Shown here: positions 25,776 to 34,108 of the stretch, in pieces
How the letters are laid out: every line of letters starts with the position of its first letter
How positions within the stretch are numbered: position 1 is the stretch's first letter
Source: a virus
Length of the DNA stretch: 47,159 bases
IMG/VR virus record: IMGVR_UViG_3300001097_000006
Coordinates: 1-47,159 of that record
Reading direction: 5' to 3' (one strand)
Made by a program: the position numbers and the translations under genes
The notes under the pieces: model-generated
The model's database searches: none
Told to the model about the DNA's origin: nothing
What the model saw: only the letters and a program-made list of their open reading frames with translations

Positions 25776-27182
25776 ATGTCAATAGTTGGAAAAAAACAAA
25801 AGATATTTGGGTCAATAGCTGCCGCAAGAACACTTACTGATGGCTTTCCAAAAATTAAAAAAAGTAATTCTTTTAAATCAGTTAATAATGATGGTAACTC
25901 AATTACTTTTTTAACCGATTTAATTAAATCATTGATCGGTTATAATAAATTAATAACTGTTGTTGTTGATTTTTTAACTTACTCTATACCAGAAATTGAA
26001 AAAATCATTAAAAGTTCACTTAAAAGTGAATTAAAAACAATCGTTAGTTGTGGGGTAAATCCAAGTACCCCATCATTTATGTCAACAACTGGGTTAGTTA
26101 TTGAACTTAAAAAAATAGATTTTTTGGATATGTTCAAAACAGATCCAAACTCAGAATTTGGTCCATTATTATACAACGATATTACCCCAATTTTAACTAA
26201 TAGTACTGATTTTAACACTTTTATTTACGGTCTTATTCAAGATGAAGGAGTTATTTATACTTGGAGTAATATGTTGGATATAAAATTTAATTCAATAGGG
26301 ACTGGTGGGAACCCAAATAATATTTTAACCATTAAAACTAGTGCTAGTTTTAATGGTAATGATTTAACTAACTTAAATAATAATTTTATAGATAGTCTTA
26401 ATGTCTTAAATACTACTAAATTAGTTAATTGTATAATTGATAGTTTATTCGGTTCAATTTCATCAGCGATTAAAAAAACAACAAAACAATTAGAGCGTGA
26501 GGCTAGAATTAATAATGTTATTGATAGTATTAGTAGTTCTGATTCTGAAATTGATGATAGTTATTTTACGTTTTCAAATGAAGATGTTATTAACCATGAA
26601 AAGGAAGCTAACCTTAGACGAAATGGTTTGATGGTATTAGATGTAGCGACACCAATTGATGCAAGTATACCTTATACGTTTTTAACTGATTTTACCAGTC
26701 AAATGATGGTATCAAACTCAACATTAAATAATAAAACAATAATTATTAATAATTTAAATGAAATGGCTGAACAAACAACAGCTAATTCAAATAATAATGT
26801 TGATAATTTAACAATAAAACTTAATTTTATACAAAGTATAATAAACAAATTAGTTAGGGGTATAACCAATTCAATAATATCACCTAAAATAATACTTATA
26901 TTTTTAATTAATTTTAAAATAGTTTATGGAACCACAACTGATTTTAAAGATGGTGTTGATTTTATCAAATTAACTAAAAATTTATTTAAAATGATAATTA
27001 AAAAAATAACACAAATGTTGGTTCAAAAATTAATTAAAATTGTATTAAAAGAGATTTCAATATTAGTTGGTAAATATACCGTTAAAAAAAATATTGAAAA
27101 AAATAAATCAACAAAAGCTCAACTATTAAGTCTTGTAGGTGTTCCTCAAGAAGCGATAAGAGTGATAAAAGGATTATTATGA
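25776..27182 (+). CDS. Hypothetical phage structural protein
   Basis: 468 residues. It is rich in Asn, Ser, Ile and Leu with long hydrophobic-looking beta and helical stretches, in particular a C-terminal 120 residues that are Ile/Lys-rich. I recognise no motif. It begins two bases after the preceding stop and overlaps the next gene by four. Its place ahead of the gp5-like baseplate gene suggests a baseplate or tail role. Confidence 0.55.
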   Translation: MSIVGKKQKIFGSIAAARTLTDGFPKIKKSNSFKSVNNDGNSITFLTDLIKSLIGYNKLITVVVDFLTYSIPEIEKIIKSSLKSELKTIVSCGVNPSTPSFMSTTGLVIELKKIDFLDMFKTDPNSEFGPLLYNDITPILTNSTDFNTFIYGLIQDEGVIYTWSNMLDIKFNSIGTGGNPNNILTIKTSASFNGNDLTNLNNNFIDSLNVLNTTKLVNCIIDSLFGSISSAIKKTTKQLEREARINNVIDSISSSDSEIDDSYFTFSNEDVINHEKEANLRRNGLMVLDVATPIDASIPYTFLTDFTSQMMVSNSTLNNKTIIINNLNEMAEQTTANSNNNVDNLTIKLNFIQSIINKLVRGITNSIISPKIILIFLINFKIVYGTTTDFKDGVDFIKLTKNLFKMIIKKITQMLVQKLIKIVLKEISILVGKYTVKKNIEKNKSTKAQLLSLVGVPQEAIRVIKGLL

Positions 27183-27589
27183 GTGAGTTTAAATTAAATA
27201 GTATAAGTGGTGTTTTAAACCTTATACTAGCAGCTTTTTCGATGCCAGATGAACCAATAAGTGCTTTACCACCACCACTTATATTATTGGGTGCAAAATT
27301 AAGACCAGGTTTATCAGCAAGTGCCATCGCATCTAGGGTTATATCTAGACAATCAGAAGCTGGGTTACCAGTCGGTGATGTATTCGATGACGGACCAAAT
27401 TCAAACGAGTTGATGATCGTAATAATGGTTGAAGAAATAATTAATGCAATGCAAACAGAAGCTGTGGTAAACGTTGTTATACCATTAGGTGTTTCTGTTT
27501 CAACTACTGGTATAGGTAATTTAGGTATACCAGTAGTTTCACAAGGTGTAACAACATCATTAGGTATTGGTAATGGAATAATTAGATAA
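27179..27589 (+). CDS. Hypothetical structural protein
   Basis: 136 residues. Starts MSEFKLNSISGVLNLILAAF and is rich in Gly, Val, Ile and Ser in its second half (GVSVSTTGIGNLGIPVV), typical of phage structural proteins. No signal peptide cleavage motif is clear. The start overlaps the previous stop by four bases; the stop overlaps the next ATG by one. Likely baseplate or tail associated from context only. Confidence 0.5.
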   Translation: MSEFKLNSISGVLNLILAAFSMPDEPISALPPPLILLGAKLRPGLSASAIASRVISRQSEAGLPVGDVFDDGPNSNELMIVIMVEEIINAMQTEAVVNVVIPLGVSVSTTGIGNLGIPVVSQGVTTSLGIGNGIIR

Positions 27590-27777
27590 TGGAAAAAGAA
27601 AAAGAAAAAATTGAAAATTTATCAAATAATGAGTTATTATTTAAGGTAAAGCAACTGGAGGCTGATCATGAAAGCGTTAAACTTAAAATGATTAAATCTT
27701 TTGATGAAATGGTTGAAATTGAACAACAATTCGATAAGATTAATAAATTAATTGTTAAAAGGTTAAAAGGGGAATAA
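27589..27777 (+). CDS. Small coiled-coil protein
   Basis: 62 residues, mostly charged helix with heptad-like leucine and isoleucine spacing (LSNNELLFKVKQLEADHESV through FDKINKLIVKRL). It overlaps the upstream gene by one base and lies one base before the OB-fold gene, so it is probably translationally coupled. It could be a small chaperone or a connector; no family is recognised. Confidence 0.6.
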   Translation: MEKEKEKIENLSNNELLFKVKQLEADHESVKLKMIKSFDEMVEIEQQFDKINKLIVKRLKGE

Positions 27778-27778
27778 T

Positions 27779-28756
27779 ATGATTGGGAGTAGTAATAAAA
27801 GAGAAGCTAATTTAATTAAAAATGATTACAAATTAGGGTCTTCGTTAAATAATGTTTTTGTTGGTGAAGTAGTATCGGTTATCGACCCTAATTACCTTGG
27901 TAGAATTCAAGTTAGGATAAAGGGTGCGACTGGTAAAGGTGGTGATGATGGAATCTCAGATAAAGATTTACCTTGGTGCTTCCCAATGATACCTAAATTT
28001 TTAGGTGTTATACCAAAAATTAAAGAAGCTGTTTATCTATTTGTTTTTAATACTGATAAACAACACGCTGATAGGTTATACTTCGGGCCAATTATTTCAC
28101 AACCACAACAATTAAAATTTGATCCATATTATTATTCAGCGTTAGCTGGGTTTAGTTTTGGAGCGGAAGCACCAACAACAAATCCGATTATGGACCCATT
28201 AATCGTTGGTGTGTTTCCAGATCAAAAATATATCACAATTCAAGGTAGAAGTAATACCGATATTATACAAAAAGATAATGAGGTTCTTATTAGAAGTGGA
28301 AAATTTGTATTAACAAATGATAATGATTTTGGTTTAAAATTTAATAATTTAACACAAGGTTATATACAGATTAAAAATGATGTTTCACTTACCAATTCAA
28401 GTGATATTAAATTTAAAGGTACCGTTACCAATGTCGTTTCAAATAAAATAAATCTTATTACACATAGTGGTGATAAATCATATGATATTATAGCGCAAAA
28501 CGCTGAAAATGATCCAATAAGTGATGAAGTAATGACTAAATTAATAGATGAAGCACAACAATTACCATTTGGTAATATTTTACTTGAATATTTAATTTTA
28601 CTAAAAAATGCGTTTTTAAGTCACGTACACAACGGAAACGGAAATCAACCAACCGATCTAACCATATCTGGTGATAAAAAACCATTATCAATATTTAAAA
28701 CACAAGCGGAAAATCTAGAAAGTAGAATGTTAAGTAAAAATATTAGGATTAATTAA
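27779..28756 (+). CDS. Baseplate hub/spike protein with gp5/VgrG-type OB fold
   Basis: 325 residues. From about residue 23, VFVGEVVSVIDPNYLGRIQVRIKG, then DLPWCFPMIPKFLGVIPKIKEAVYLFVF, form the N-terminal OB domain of T4 gp5-type proteins, which sits at the centre of the baseplate. The lysozyme domain of T4 gp5 is absent. A beta-rich region follows (about 150-240), and the C-terminal 80 residues are helical. It is followed by a terminator-like hairpin. Confidence 0.8.
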   Translation: MIGSSNKREANLIKNDYKLGSSLNNVFVGEVVSVIDPNYLGRIQVRIKGATGKGGDDGISDKDLPWCFPMIPKFLGVIPKIKEAVYLFVFNTDKQHADRLYFGPIISQPQQLKFDPYYYSALAGFSFGAEAPTTNPIMDPLIVGVFPDQKYITIQGRSNTDIIQKDNEVLIRSGKFVLTNDNDFGLKFNNLTQGYIQIKNDVSLTNSSDIKFKGTVTNVVSNKINLITHSGDKSYDIIAQNAENDPISDEVMTKLIDEAQQLPFGNILLEYLILLKNAFLSHVHNGNGNQPTDLTISGDKKPLSIFKTQAENLESRMLSKNIRIN

Positions 28757-28797
28757 ATATCAAAAAAATCAATTAAATTAATTTTTTTTGATATTTA
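28755..28797 (+). terminator. Hairpin terminator after the baseplate gene
   Basis: AAATATC followed by A's and T pairs with a T run ending GATATTT. The arms are at 28755-28769 and 28781-28796, and the loop is about 11 bases. The left arm overlaps the stop codon. The right arm is T-rich, as expected for intrinsic termination; being symmetric it could act in both directions. Confidence 0.7.
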
Positions 28798-28810
28798 TTA
28801 ATAAAAGAAA

Positions 28811-30217
28811 ATGATAATAAGAACATACTTTGATAAAAATAACACAATAGTTAGTAATACAAGTGTTAACACTGGACTTAACCCAGTAACAGAAATCTTT
28901 TATGGTGGTGCTGGTGGTCAAAACGCTTATAGTAGATTCTTATTTAAATTTGATGAAACAAGACTAGTATCACTATATACTGGTGGTACCTTTACTGATT
29001 TAACTAAACTTAAACACACATTAAGACTTACAAATACTGGTTCTTTTGATACAAGCCTTTTAAATACTGGTATGGGATCAAAAGATAGAACTTCATCTTT
29101 TGATCTTATCGTTTTTAAAATTGGACAACCTTGGGATAACGGAGTTGGTTATGATTATGATATAGCAAATACACTTACTGGTAATATTTCATATAGTATA
29201 GCAGCATCAAATTGGACCAACGCTACAACAACAAATACTTGGAATGGTGGAACTGGTGTTTATTCTGGATCATCTAGTGCAATCACTATTACAACACAAC
29301 ATTTCGATAAAGGTAATGAAAATATAGAAATGGATATAACTAGTTATGTAAACGGATTATTAACTGGTGATACAAACTATGGTTTAGGTATAGCCTATGC
29401 GCAAGGTTATGAACAACTTAACACTACAATTCTTCAATATGTTGGGTTCTTTACTAATAACACACAAACTTTCTATGAGCCATTTGTTGAAACTGTATAT
29501 TCAAACCATATTACTGATGATAGAAATAATTTTTATTTAGATAAAAATAATAAATTATATCTATATGTTAATATAGCTGGAAATCCAACTAATTTAGATG
29601 TATTACCAACGGTAAATATTTTTGATCAAAATGACCTACTATTTTCAGCATACACATCGTCAGCTGTTACCCATGTAACATTAGGTGTTTACTCAATAGA
29701 TATTAAAGTACCAACGAACGCTTCTAACGACTGTACTATGTATTCTGATATTTGGAGTGGTATAACAATTGGCGGTGTCTCTAGACCTCTTATTTCACTT
29801 AGTTTTAATATCAATGGATCTGATGGGTATTATAATATTGGTGATTCAGATCTATTACCTAAAGATATAGCTGTTAACATTAGTGGTATTCAAAATAATG
29901 AGAAAATAAAAAGAGGTGATATTCGTAAGGTAATAGTATCAGCTAGAATACCATACACTATTAATCAAACACAAAATATTAGTGGTATGAAATATAGATT
30001 ATGGGTTTCAGAGGGTGCATCACAATTAACTATTGTGGACTTTCAACCAATCGAAATGGCTAGTAATCGTTATTATTTTTTAGTTGATACCGAAAGTCTT
30101 ATACCTAATACTTATTATTTAGATGTACTTGTAACGTCTAATCTTGAGGTAACCACACTACAACAAAGACTACAATTTGATATAGTTAACCAAGTTGATT
30201 TAAGAAAAGGTCAATAA
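28811..30217 (+). CDS. Tail/virion protein with beta-sandwich character
   Basis: 468 residues, almost all beta-type, rich in Asn, Thr, Ser and Gly. Residues about 100-230 (ending YGLGIAYAQGYEQ) resemble the DNRLRE-like carbohydrate or adhesion modules of tail proteins, and residues 240-460 look like repeated Ig-like strands. It is probably a tail fibre or head-tail decoration protein. It has a TATTTATT motif 11 bases before its ATG. Receptor and exact role unknown. Confidence 0.6.
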   Translation: MIIRTYFDKNNTIVSNTSVNTGLNPVTEIFYGGAGGQNAYSRFLFKFDETRLVSLYTGGTFTDLTKLKHTLRLTNTGSFDTSLLNTGMGSKDRTSSFDLIVFKIGQPWDNGVGYDYDIANTLTGNISYSIAASNWTNATTTNTWNGGTGVYSGSSSAITITTQHFDKGNENIEMDITSYVNGLLTGDTNYGLGIAYAQGYEQLNTTILQYVGFFTNNTQTFYEPFVETVYSNHITDDRNNFYLDKNNKLYLYVNIAGNPTNLDVLPTVNIFDQNDLLFSAYTSSAVTHVTLGVYSIDIKVPTNASNDCTMYSDIWSGITIGGVSRPLISLSFNINGSDGYYNIGDSDLLPKDIAVNISGIQNNEKIKRGDIRKVIVSARIPYTINQTQNISGMKYRLWVSEGASQLTIVDFQPIEMASNRYYFLVDTESLIPNTYYLDVLVTSNLEVTTLQQRLQFDIVNQVDLRKGQ

Positions 30218-30232
30218 TTTTAATTTATCTAT

Positions 30233-30261
30233 TGACTTTTTAACTTTATAGTGTATATTTA
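30233..30261 (+). promoter_or_regulatory. Promoter candidate ahead of the zinc-ribbon gene
   Basis: TTGAC at 30233-30237 and TATATTTA at 30254-30261, with 18 bases between TTG and the second box. It stands in a 143-base gap before the ATG at 30361, leaving about 95 bases of leader. A further TATATTTG at 30278 could be an alternative -7 element. Confidence 0.5.
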
Positions 30262-30286
30262 ATATTACGTTAACAAATATATTTGC

Positions 30287-30326
30287 ATCGAGTCATTAAT
30301 CTGACTTTAGAATCGTCAAGGCGATA
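30287..30326 (+). ncRNA. Structured 5' leader with two hairpins
   Basis: AGTCA (30291-30295) pairs with TGACT (30302-30306). ATCGT (30312-30316) pairs with GCGAT (30321-30325), closing a CAAG tetraloop. The segment is richer in GC than its surroundings and noncoding. It could be a translation or mRNA-stability element of the downstream gene, or the end of a small RNA. No known riboswitch is recognised. Confidence 0.4.
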
Positions 30327-30360
30327 AAGATGTTGGTATAAATTAAAAATAAAGTTAAAT

Positions 30361-31149
30361 ATGTATAAACAAATGAATGAACCGATATCGGTTCCTACAG
30401 CTAAAATTGCTGTAAATAAAAGTATAATTAAAATATACAAAAATGTTGGAGTATTACCAACATACTATCTACAAAAGGGACAAGAGTTCCAAATTGAGAT
30501 TTTTAATCCAACAACTAATGTTATATTAGCTAAAATTTCACTTAATGGTGAAGCTATTTCACAAGGTGGTTTAGTTGTTAATCCAGGTCAAAGGGTATTT
30601 CTTGATCGATATCTTGATGTAGCTAAAAAATTCTTATTTGATACTTATGAAGTTGGTAATTCAGCTGAAGTTAAAAAAGCTATAGTTAATAATGGTGATT
30701 TTAGTGTTGAGTTTTTTCGTGAAACTAAATTAAGGTCTCACCAAAGGTATATGGGATTTTTATCTAGTCGCAATGATAACATAGGGTTTACTACTACTAG
30801 TATTGGTAGTAGTAGTAGTAGTAGTAGTAGTAGTATTAATAATTATAACTATAACGCTAGTACTACTAATAACGCTAGTACTAACATTATTACCCCATTA
30901 ACTAGTAATTTCAGTAAATCAATTGAAACTGGAAGGGTTGAAAAAGGTAATGATTCTGATCAAAAAATTATTACCGTAGATAAAGAATTTGAATATATAT
31001 CGTTTCATTCGGTAGAATATTCAATGTTACCGATATCTCAGAAAATAAATACTAGTGAAGATATTAATATTAAAGTGTATTGTAATAATTGTGGGTCAAA
31101 ACTAGGTAAAACAGATCGTTTTTGTGGATCTTGTGGATGTAAAAAATAA
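30361..31149 (+). CDS. Virion-like protein with poly-Ser linker and C-terminal zinc ribbon
   Basis: 262 residues. The first 130 form a beta-rich domain (EFQIEIFNPTTNVILAKIS, then NPGQRVFLDRYLD), a pattern seen in large-virus structural proteins. A linker with nine consecutive Ser, followed by Asn/Thr-rich residues, joins it to a second beta region. The C-terminus is a CX2C...CX2C zinc ribbon at Cys241, Cys244, Cys255 and Cys258, with an extra Cys260. The gene has its own promoter candidate and a terminator. Confidence 0.65.
   Translation: MYKQMNEPISVPTAKIAVNKSIIKIYKNVGVLPTYYLQKGQEFQIEIFNPTTNVILAKISLNGEAISQGGLVVNPGQRVFLDRYLDVAKKFLFDTYEVGNSAEVKKAIVNNGDFSVEFFRETKLRSHQRYMGFLSSRNDNIGFTTTSIGSSSSSSSSSINNYNYNASTTNNASTNIITPLTSNFSKSIETGRVEKGNDSDQKIITVDKEFEYISFHSVEYSMLPISQKINTSEDINIKVYCNNCGSKLGKTDRFCGSCGCKK
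30808..30834 (+). repeat. AGT trinucleotide repeat (9 units)
   Basis: Nine AGT codons in a row encode nine serines in the linker of the zinc-ribbon protein. A short ACT run just upstream (30790-30798) can pair with it. In-frame units mean that length changes would alter only linker length. Confidence 0.95.
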
Positions 31150-31170
31150 AATAAAAATGTTGTTAACGTA

Positions 31171-31206
31171 AAAAAAACCAAAGGTATTGAATCTTTGGTT
31201 TTTTTT
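31171..31206 (+). terminator. Rho-independent terminator after the zinc-ribbon gene
   Basis: AAACCAAAG pairs with CTTTGGTTT around a nine-base loop, followed by T's. It lies 22 bases after the stop at 31149. Confidence 0.9.
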
Positions 31207-31217
31207 GTGTATATTTG
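31187..31217 (+). promoter_or_regulatory. Promoter candidate for a 50-residue gene
   Basis: TTG at 31187-31189 and TATATTTG at 31210-31217, 20 bases apart. It overlaps the preceding terminator, so read-through control and initiation share this DNA. The ATG it would serve is at 31257. Confidence 0.45.
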
Positions 31218-31256
31218 TAATGTTGACTATGTTAACGATATAGTAAATGTAATTAT

Positions 31257-31409
31257 ATGAGAAAAGAAACAATAATAAATATTGGTTTGGCGTTAACAGT
31301 TAAAAACTTAGTAATCGAAAACCCAAATGATGCTGATTTAGGGGAATTGGTTAGATTACTAGTAAGAGAAACTAACGAAAAAATAGAAAAAGTTAATAAA
31401 ACTAAGTAA
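31257..31409 (+). CDS. Small 50-residue protein
   Basis: An open frame from ATG 31257 to TAA 31407-31409 encodes 50 residues, mostly helical (LTVKNLVIENPND, then ELVRLLVRETNEKIEK). It follows a promoter candidate. It faces the HD-hydrolase gene, with 14 bases between the two stop codons and no terminator. Small charged helical proteins of this sort are common early phage regulators, but the function is unknown. Confidence 0.55.
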   Translation: MRKETIINIGLALTVKNLVIENPNDADLGELVRLLVRETNEKIEKVNKTK

Positions 31410-31423
31410 TTTAAATATTACTA

Positions 31424-32098
31424 TTATTTCATTATTTCTTCCAATATAGTGTATTCTTTCATAACCTTTTTAAAATATTTATTTTTTAATTCATTACCGT
31501 ATTTAGTTAGAAATGTTAGTGATTCTAAAAATTTTCTTTGGTTTGGTAAGAAATCAATAACATTAGTTTTTAGTTCACTAACTAATCCTAATATATTTTG
31601 TTTTAACCAATCGTATTCAAAAATTTGACACATATCTGCATCTCTAATTATTTTTTGATAAATCGTTAAATCACTTTCTTGAATAACGTATGGATATTGT
31701 GTTGAGTTGATTATCGAATTAATAAAATCAATATCTAGATCTATTTCTTCATCTTTAATAAATTTAACAATACCTTTTTTAGTTTCTTCTATATTATAAT
31801 CATCTTTTTTTGAACCCATAGAATGGTTATAATCATGAAATAACGCTGCTAACAGCAAAGCCTCAACATTATTATCGTTTAACATATCCATATATTTTAA
31901 AGCCTCATATGTGTGTTTAGTTACTGTTAATAAGTGGTTTAAATTGTGATATGGCGCATAATTGGATTTATTGTTTAATATTATATATTTTAATCCCTTT
32001 TTTAATGATTGGTATTTATCTAATATTTCTAATATTGATAAATTATCCTCATCAACTGATATAGATTCCCTTAGTATTTTTTTTATCTCATTTTTCAT
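31424..32098 (-). CDS. HD-superfamily phosphohydrolase (cNMP phosphodiesterase-like)
   Basis: 224 residues. The metal-binding His and Asp residues are visible in order: His51 and His55 in YHNLNH, His62, His88-Asp89 in LFHDYNH (the HD pair), and His92. The layout HNxxH...HD...H resembles class I cyclic nucleotide phosphodiesterases and related HD hydrolases. It may degrade a host signalling nucleotide or phage-induced second messenger; that role is inference. It is the last gene of the minus-strand block, downstream of the capsid terminator. Confidence 0.8.
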   Translation of the reverse strand: MKNEIKKILRESISVDEDNLSILEILDKYQSLKKGLKYIILNNKSNYAPYHNLNHLLTVTKHTYEALKYMDMLNDNNVEALLLAALFHDYNHSMGSKKDDYNIEETKKGIVKFIKDEEIDLDIDFINSIINSTQYPYVIQESDLTIYQKIIRDADMCQIFEYDWLKQNILGLVSELKTNVIDFLPNQRKFLESLTFLTKYGNELKNKYFKKVMKEYTILEEIMK

Positions 32099-32160
32099 TA
32101 TATATGATAATTAAATTTTTACTTAAGTAAAGGGTTCTAATTTTAATAGTATAAAAACAA

Positions 32161-32190
32161 AAAAAGTCTAACCTTTCGATTAGACTTTTT
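32161..32190 (-). terminator. Terminator after the major capsid gene
   Basis: AAAAAGTCTAA at 32161-32171 pairs with TTAGACTTTTT at 32180-32190, with an eight-base loop. It lies just past the stop of the capsid gene at 32213, with poly-T tails in both directions. Confidence 0.9.
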
Positions 32191-32212
32191 TATTTTATGT
32201 TATTAAAATTGA

Positions 32213-34072
32213 TTATCTCAATTCATTTACGTTAAACGTTGGAACTCCATCAACACGAACATGTCCGTAGAATCTGTTATTTACAACTTTCTTAGCGTAA
32301 CGAGTCATTATTCCTTTCACTGGTGCGAAATTGAATGGGTTATACATTGTTGGTGTCAATTGTAAAGGTACGTATGGTGCATAAATGTACCCAGTATCTA
32401 ACAATGATTTCCCTTTATGTCCTATGATTATTGAATATGCTGGTGCATAAGGATCACGGTATACTTGGAAACGTCCAGATAATGTACCAATTCTTTCGAT
32501 ACCCATGTTGTAAGAATCTTGTTCTGGGTTAGCATCACTTACGTGGAAGTATTCCAAATCATCAAAGATAGCTGATATTTCAGAAGATACAACAATAAAG
32601 TTAGCCCCACCTCTTAACGTAGATTTATGGATTTGAGCAGAAGTTTGGTTCAATCTTGTGATAAGTGTTTGATTCCAATCTTTTTGTGTGTATGGACTAG
32701 CAGCAGTAGATGCTTTTCTCCAACCATTGTAATCCCAACGTAATTGCCATGCAGCACCTACACGTAAATCTCTAAGGATTTCACGGTCAATTTCAGCAGC
32801 AACTTGTTCAGACAACATAGCAGTTAATTCAGCCTCAGCATCGATATTGTGGAATGCACTAACATCTTGAGCTAATTCTGGAGACCATGTAGCACGTAAT
32901 TTTCTTTCTTCAACAGCAACAACAACTTCATCCAATTTGAATGAAACTTCTCCCATCTCAGTTTCAAGCTCCAAAGAAGCATATTGAGCCCAAGCACAAG
33001 TAAAGTTAGCATTAACGTGAGTAGAAGCAGATACAGTGAATGAAGATACAGCACCAACATATCCATCATAAGTAGATGTTCCAGCAAAAGAAGCACCAAC
33101 AGAAGTTCCCACTGGGTGAGATAAATCTAAAGCAACATAACATGTACCAGTAGCATCAGTTAATGAAGTATAAGTAACGATACCTTTACCATATTGTTGT
33201 GTAACTAAACGGAAAGGGATTTCTTTACCAGCAGCGATAATTGTATTACCATCAACATCTTTAATATCGTTTACAGTTAAAACATGTAAAGAAGCTAAGA
33301 AAGATTCAGTATCCATTTGGTTACCATCAGCACCTGTCATAACAGCTTTATTCGTAGCATTTGGAGAGAATCCAGATAAACCCAAAACAACAGATCTAAC
33401 AGAACCATCAGTAGCCGTAGCTAATGCAGCACCATTTGCAATTGCAGTGTATTCACCATTAGTACCTAAAGCCCATGGAGCGTAAGCACCAGTAACGATT
33501 GAAAGTGTACCTTTAGAGTTATCAAATAAACCATCATTATAGAACGCATCATACAAATTTTTAGCTTGCATAGTAGTTACAGCACAGTTACTTGAAGAAA
33601 TACAAGATGGTAAAGCAACACCAGTCGCAGAACCATTGTTCATACCATTTAATCCTGTGTGTGCAGAGAAAGTTGTACCATAAGCACCACCGTTATTGTT
33701 ATAATCATTACCAGCAACACCAGCAGAGTTAACTCTAGAAGAAGTTTGTGGAACAAAGAAGAACAATTTACCGATAGGCATGTTCATAGCTTGTACTGAT
33801 ACGATATCATTAGCTAATAATTTAGAGAAAACTCTACGAACGATAGGGAAAACTACAGTTTCAAATGAACCAGAGTTAGTCGCTGTCGTTGATTCATTCA
33901 ACAATGTAGACGCTTGGTTTTCATATAATTGAGCGATGTTTTCTTTAACGTGACCTCTAAGACCCTCTAAGAATCCTAATGAATCCCATTTTGACTGAGT
34001 TTCTTTACGGATAGCCTTCATGTGGTTCATTCCGATATTTCCAACTTGTCCAGATGTTAATAAATGTGACAT
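32213..34072 (-). CDS. Major capsid protein, T4 gp23-like
   Basis: 619 residues. The N-terminal region HMKAIRKETQSKWDSLGFLEGL, then YENQASTLLNE and FETVVFPIVRRVFSKLLANDIVSVQAM, is the hallmark of T4 gp23 major capsid proteins. T4 gp23 is 521 residues, so about 100 residues are extra. They fall mainly in a Gly/Ala/Ser/Thr-rich stretch (about 120-350), where a surface domain would be inserted. The C-terminus ends DGVPTFNVNEL. Its order after protease and scaffold is that of T4. The prohead protease probably trims its N-terminus during maturation. Confidence 0.93.
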   Translation of the reverse strand: MSHLLTSGQVGNIGMNHMKAIRKETQSKWDSLGFLEGLRGHVKENIAQLYENQASTLLNESTTATNSGSFETVVFPIVRRVFSKLLANDIVSVQAMNMPIGKLFFFVPQTSSRVNSAGVAGNDYNNNGGAYGTTFSAHTGLNGMNNGSATGVALPSCISSSNCAVTTMQAKNLYDAFYNDGLFDNSKGTLSIVTGAYAPWALGTNGEYTAIANGAALATATDGSVRSVVLGLSGFSPNATNKAVMTGADGNQMDTESFLASLHVLTVNDIKDVDGNTIIAAGKEIPFRLVTQQYGKGIVTYTSLTDATGTCYVALDLSHPVGTSVGASFAGTSTYDGYVGAVSSFTVSASTHVNANFTCAWAQYASLELETEMGEVSFKLDEVVVAVEERKLRATWSPELAQDVSAFHNIDAEAELTAMLSEQVAAEIDREILRDLRVGAAWQLRWDYNGWRKASTAASPYTQKDWNQTLITRLNQTSAQIHKSTLRGGANFIVVSSEISAIFDDLEYFHVSDANPEQDSYNMGIERIGTLSGRFQVYRDPYAPAYSIIIGHKGKSLLDTGYIYAPYVPLQLTPTMYNPFNFAPVKGIMTRYAKKVVNNRFYGHVRVDGVPTFNVNELR

Positions 34073-34108
34073 AATTTTTGTTTTTTTTTTTAGTTATTAT
34101 TATTGTTA

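Noticed and set aside
30287-30345. Possible tRNA in the leader at 30287
   Set aside because: Two hairpins but no acceptor stem, T-loop or anticodon arm in the right spacing.
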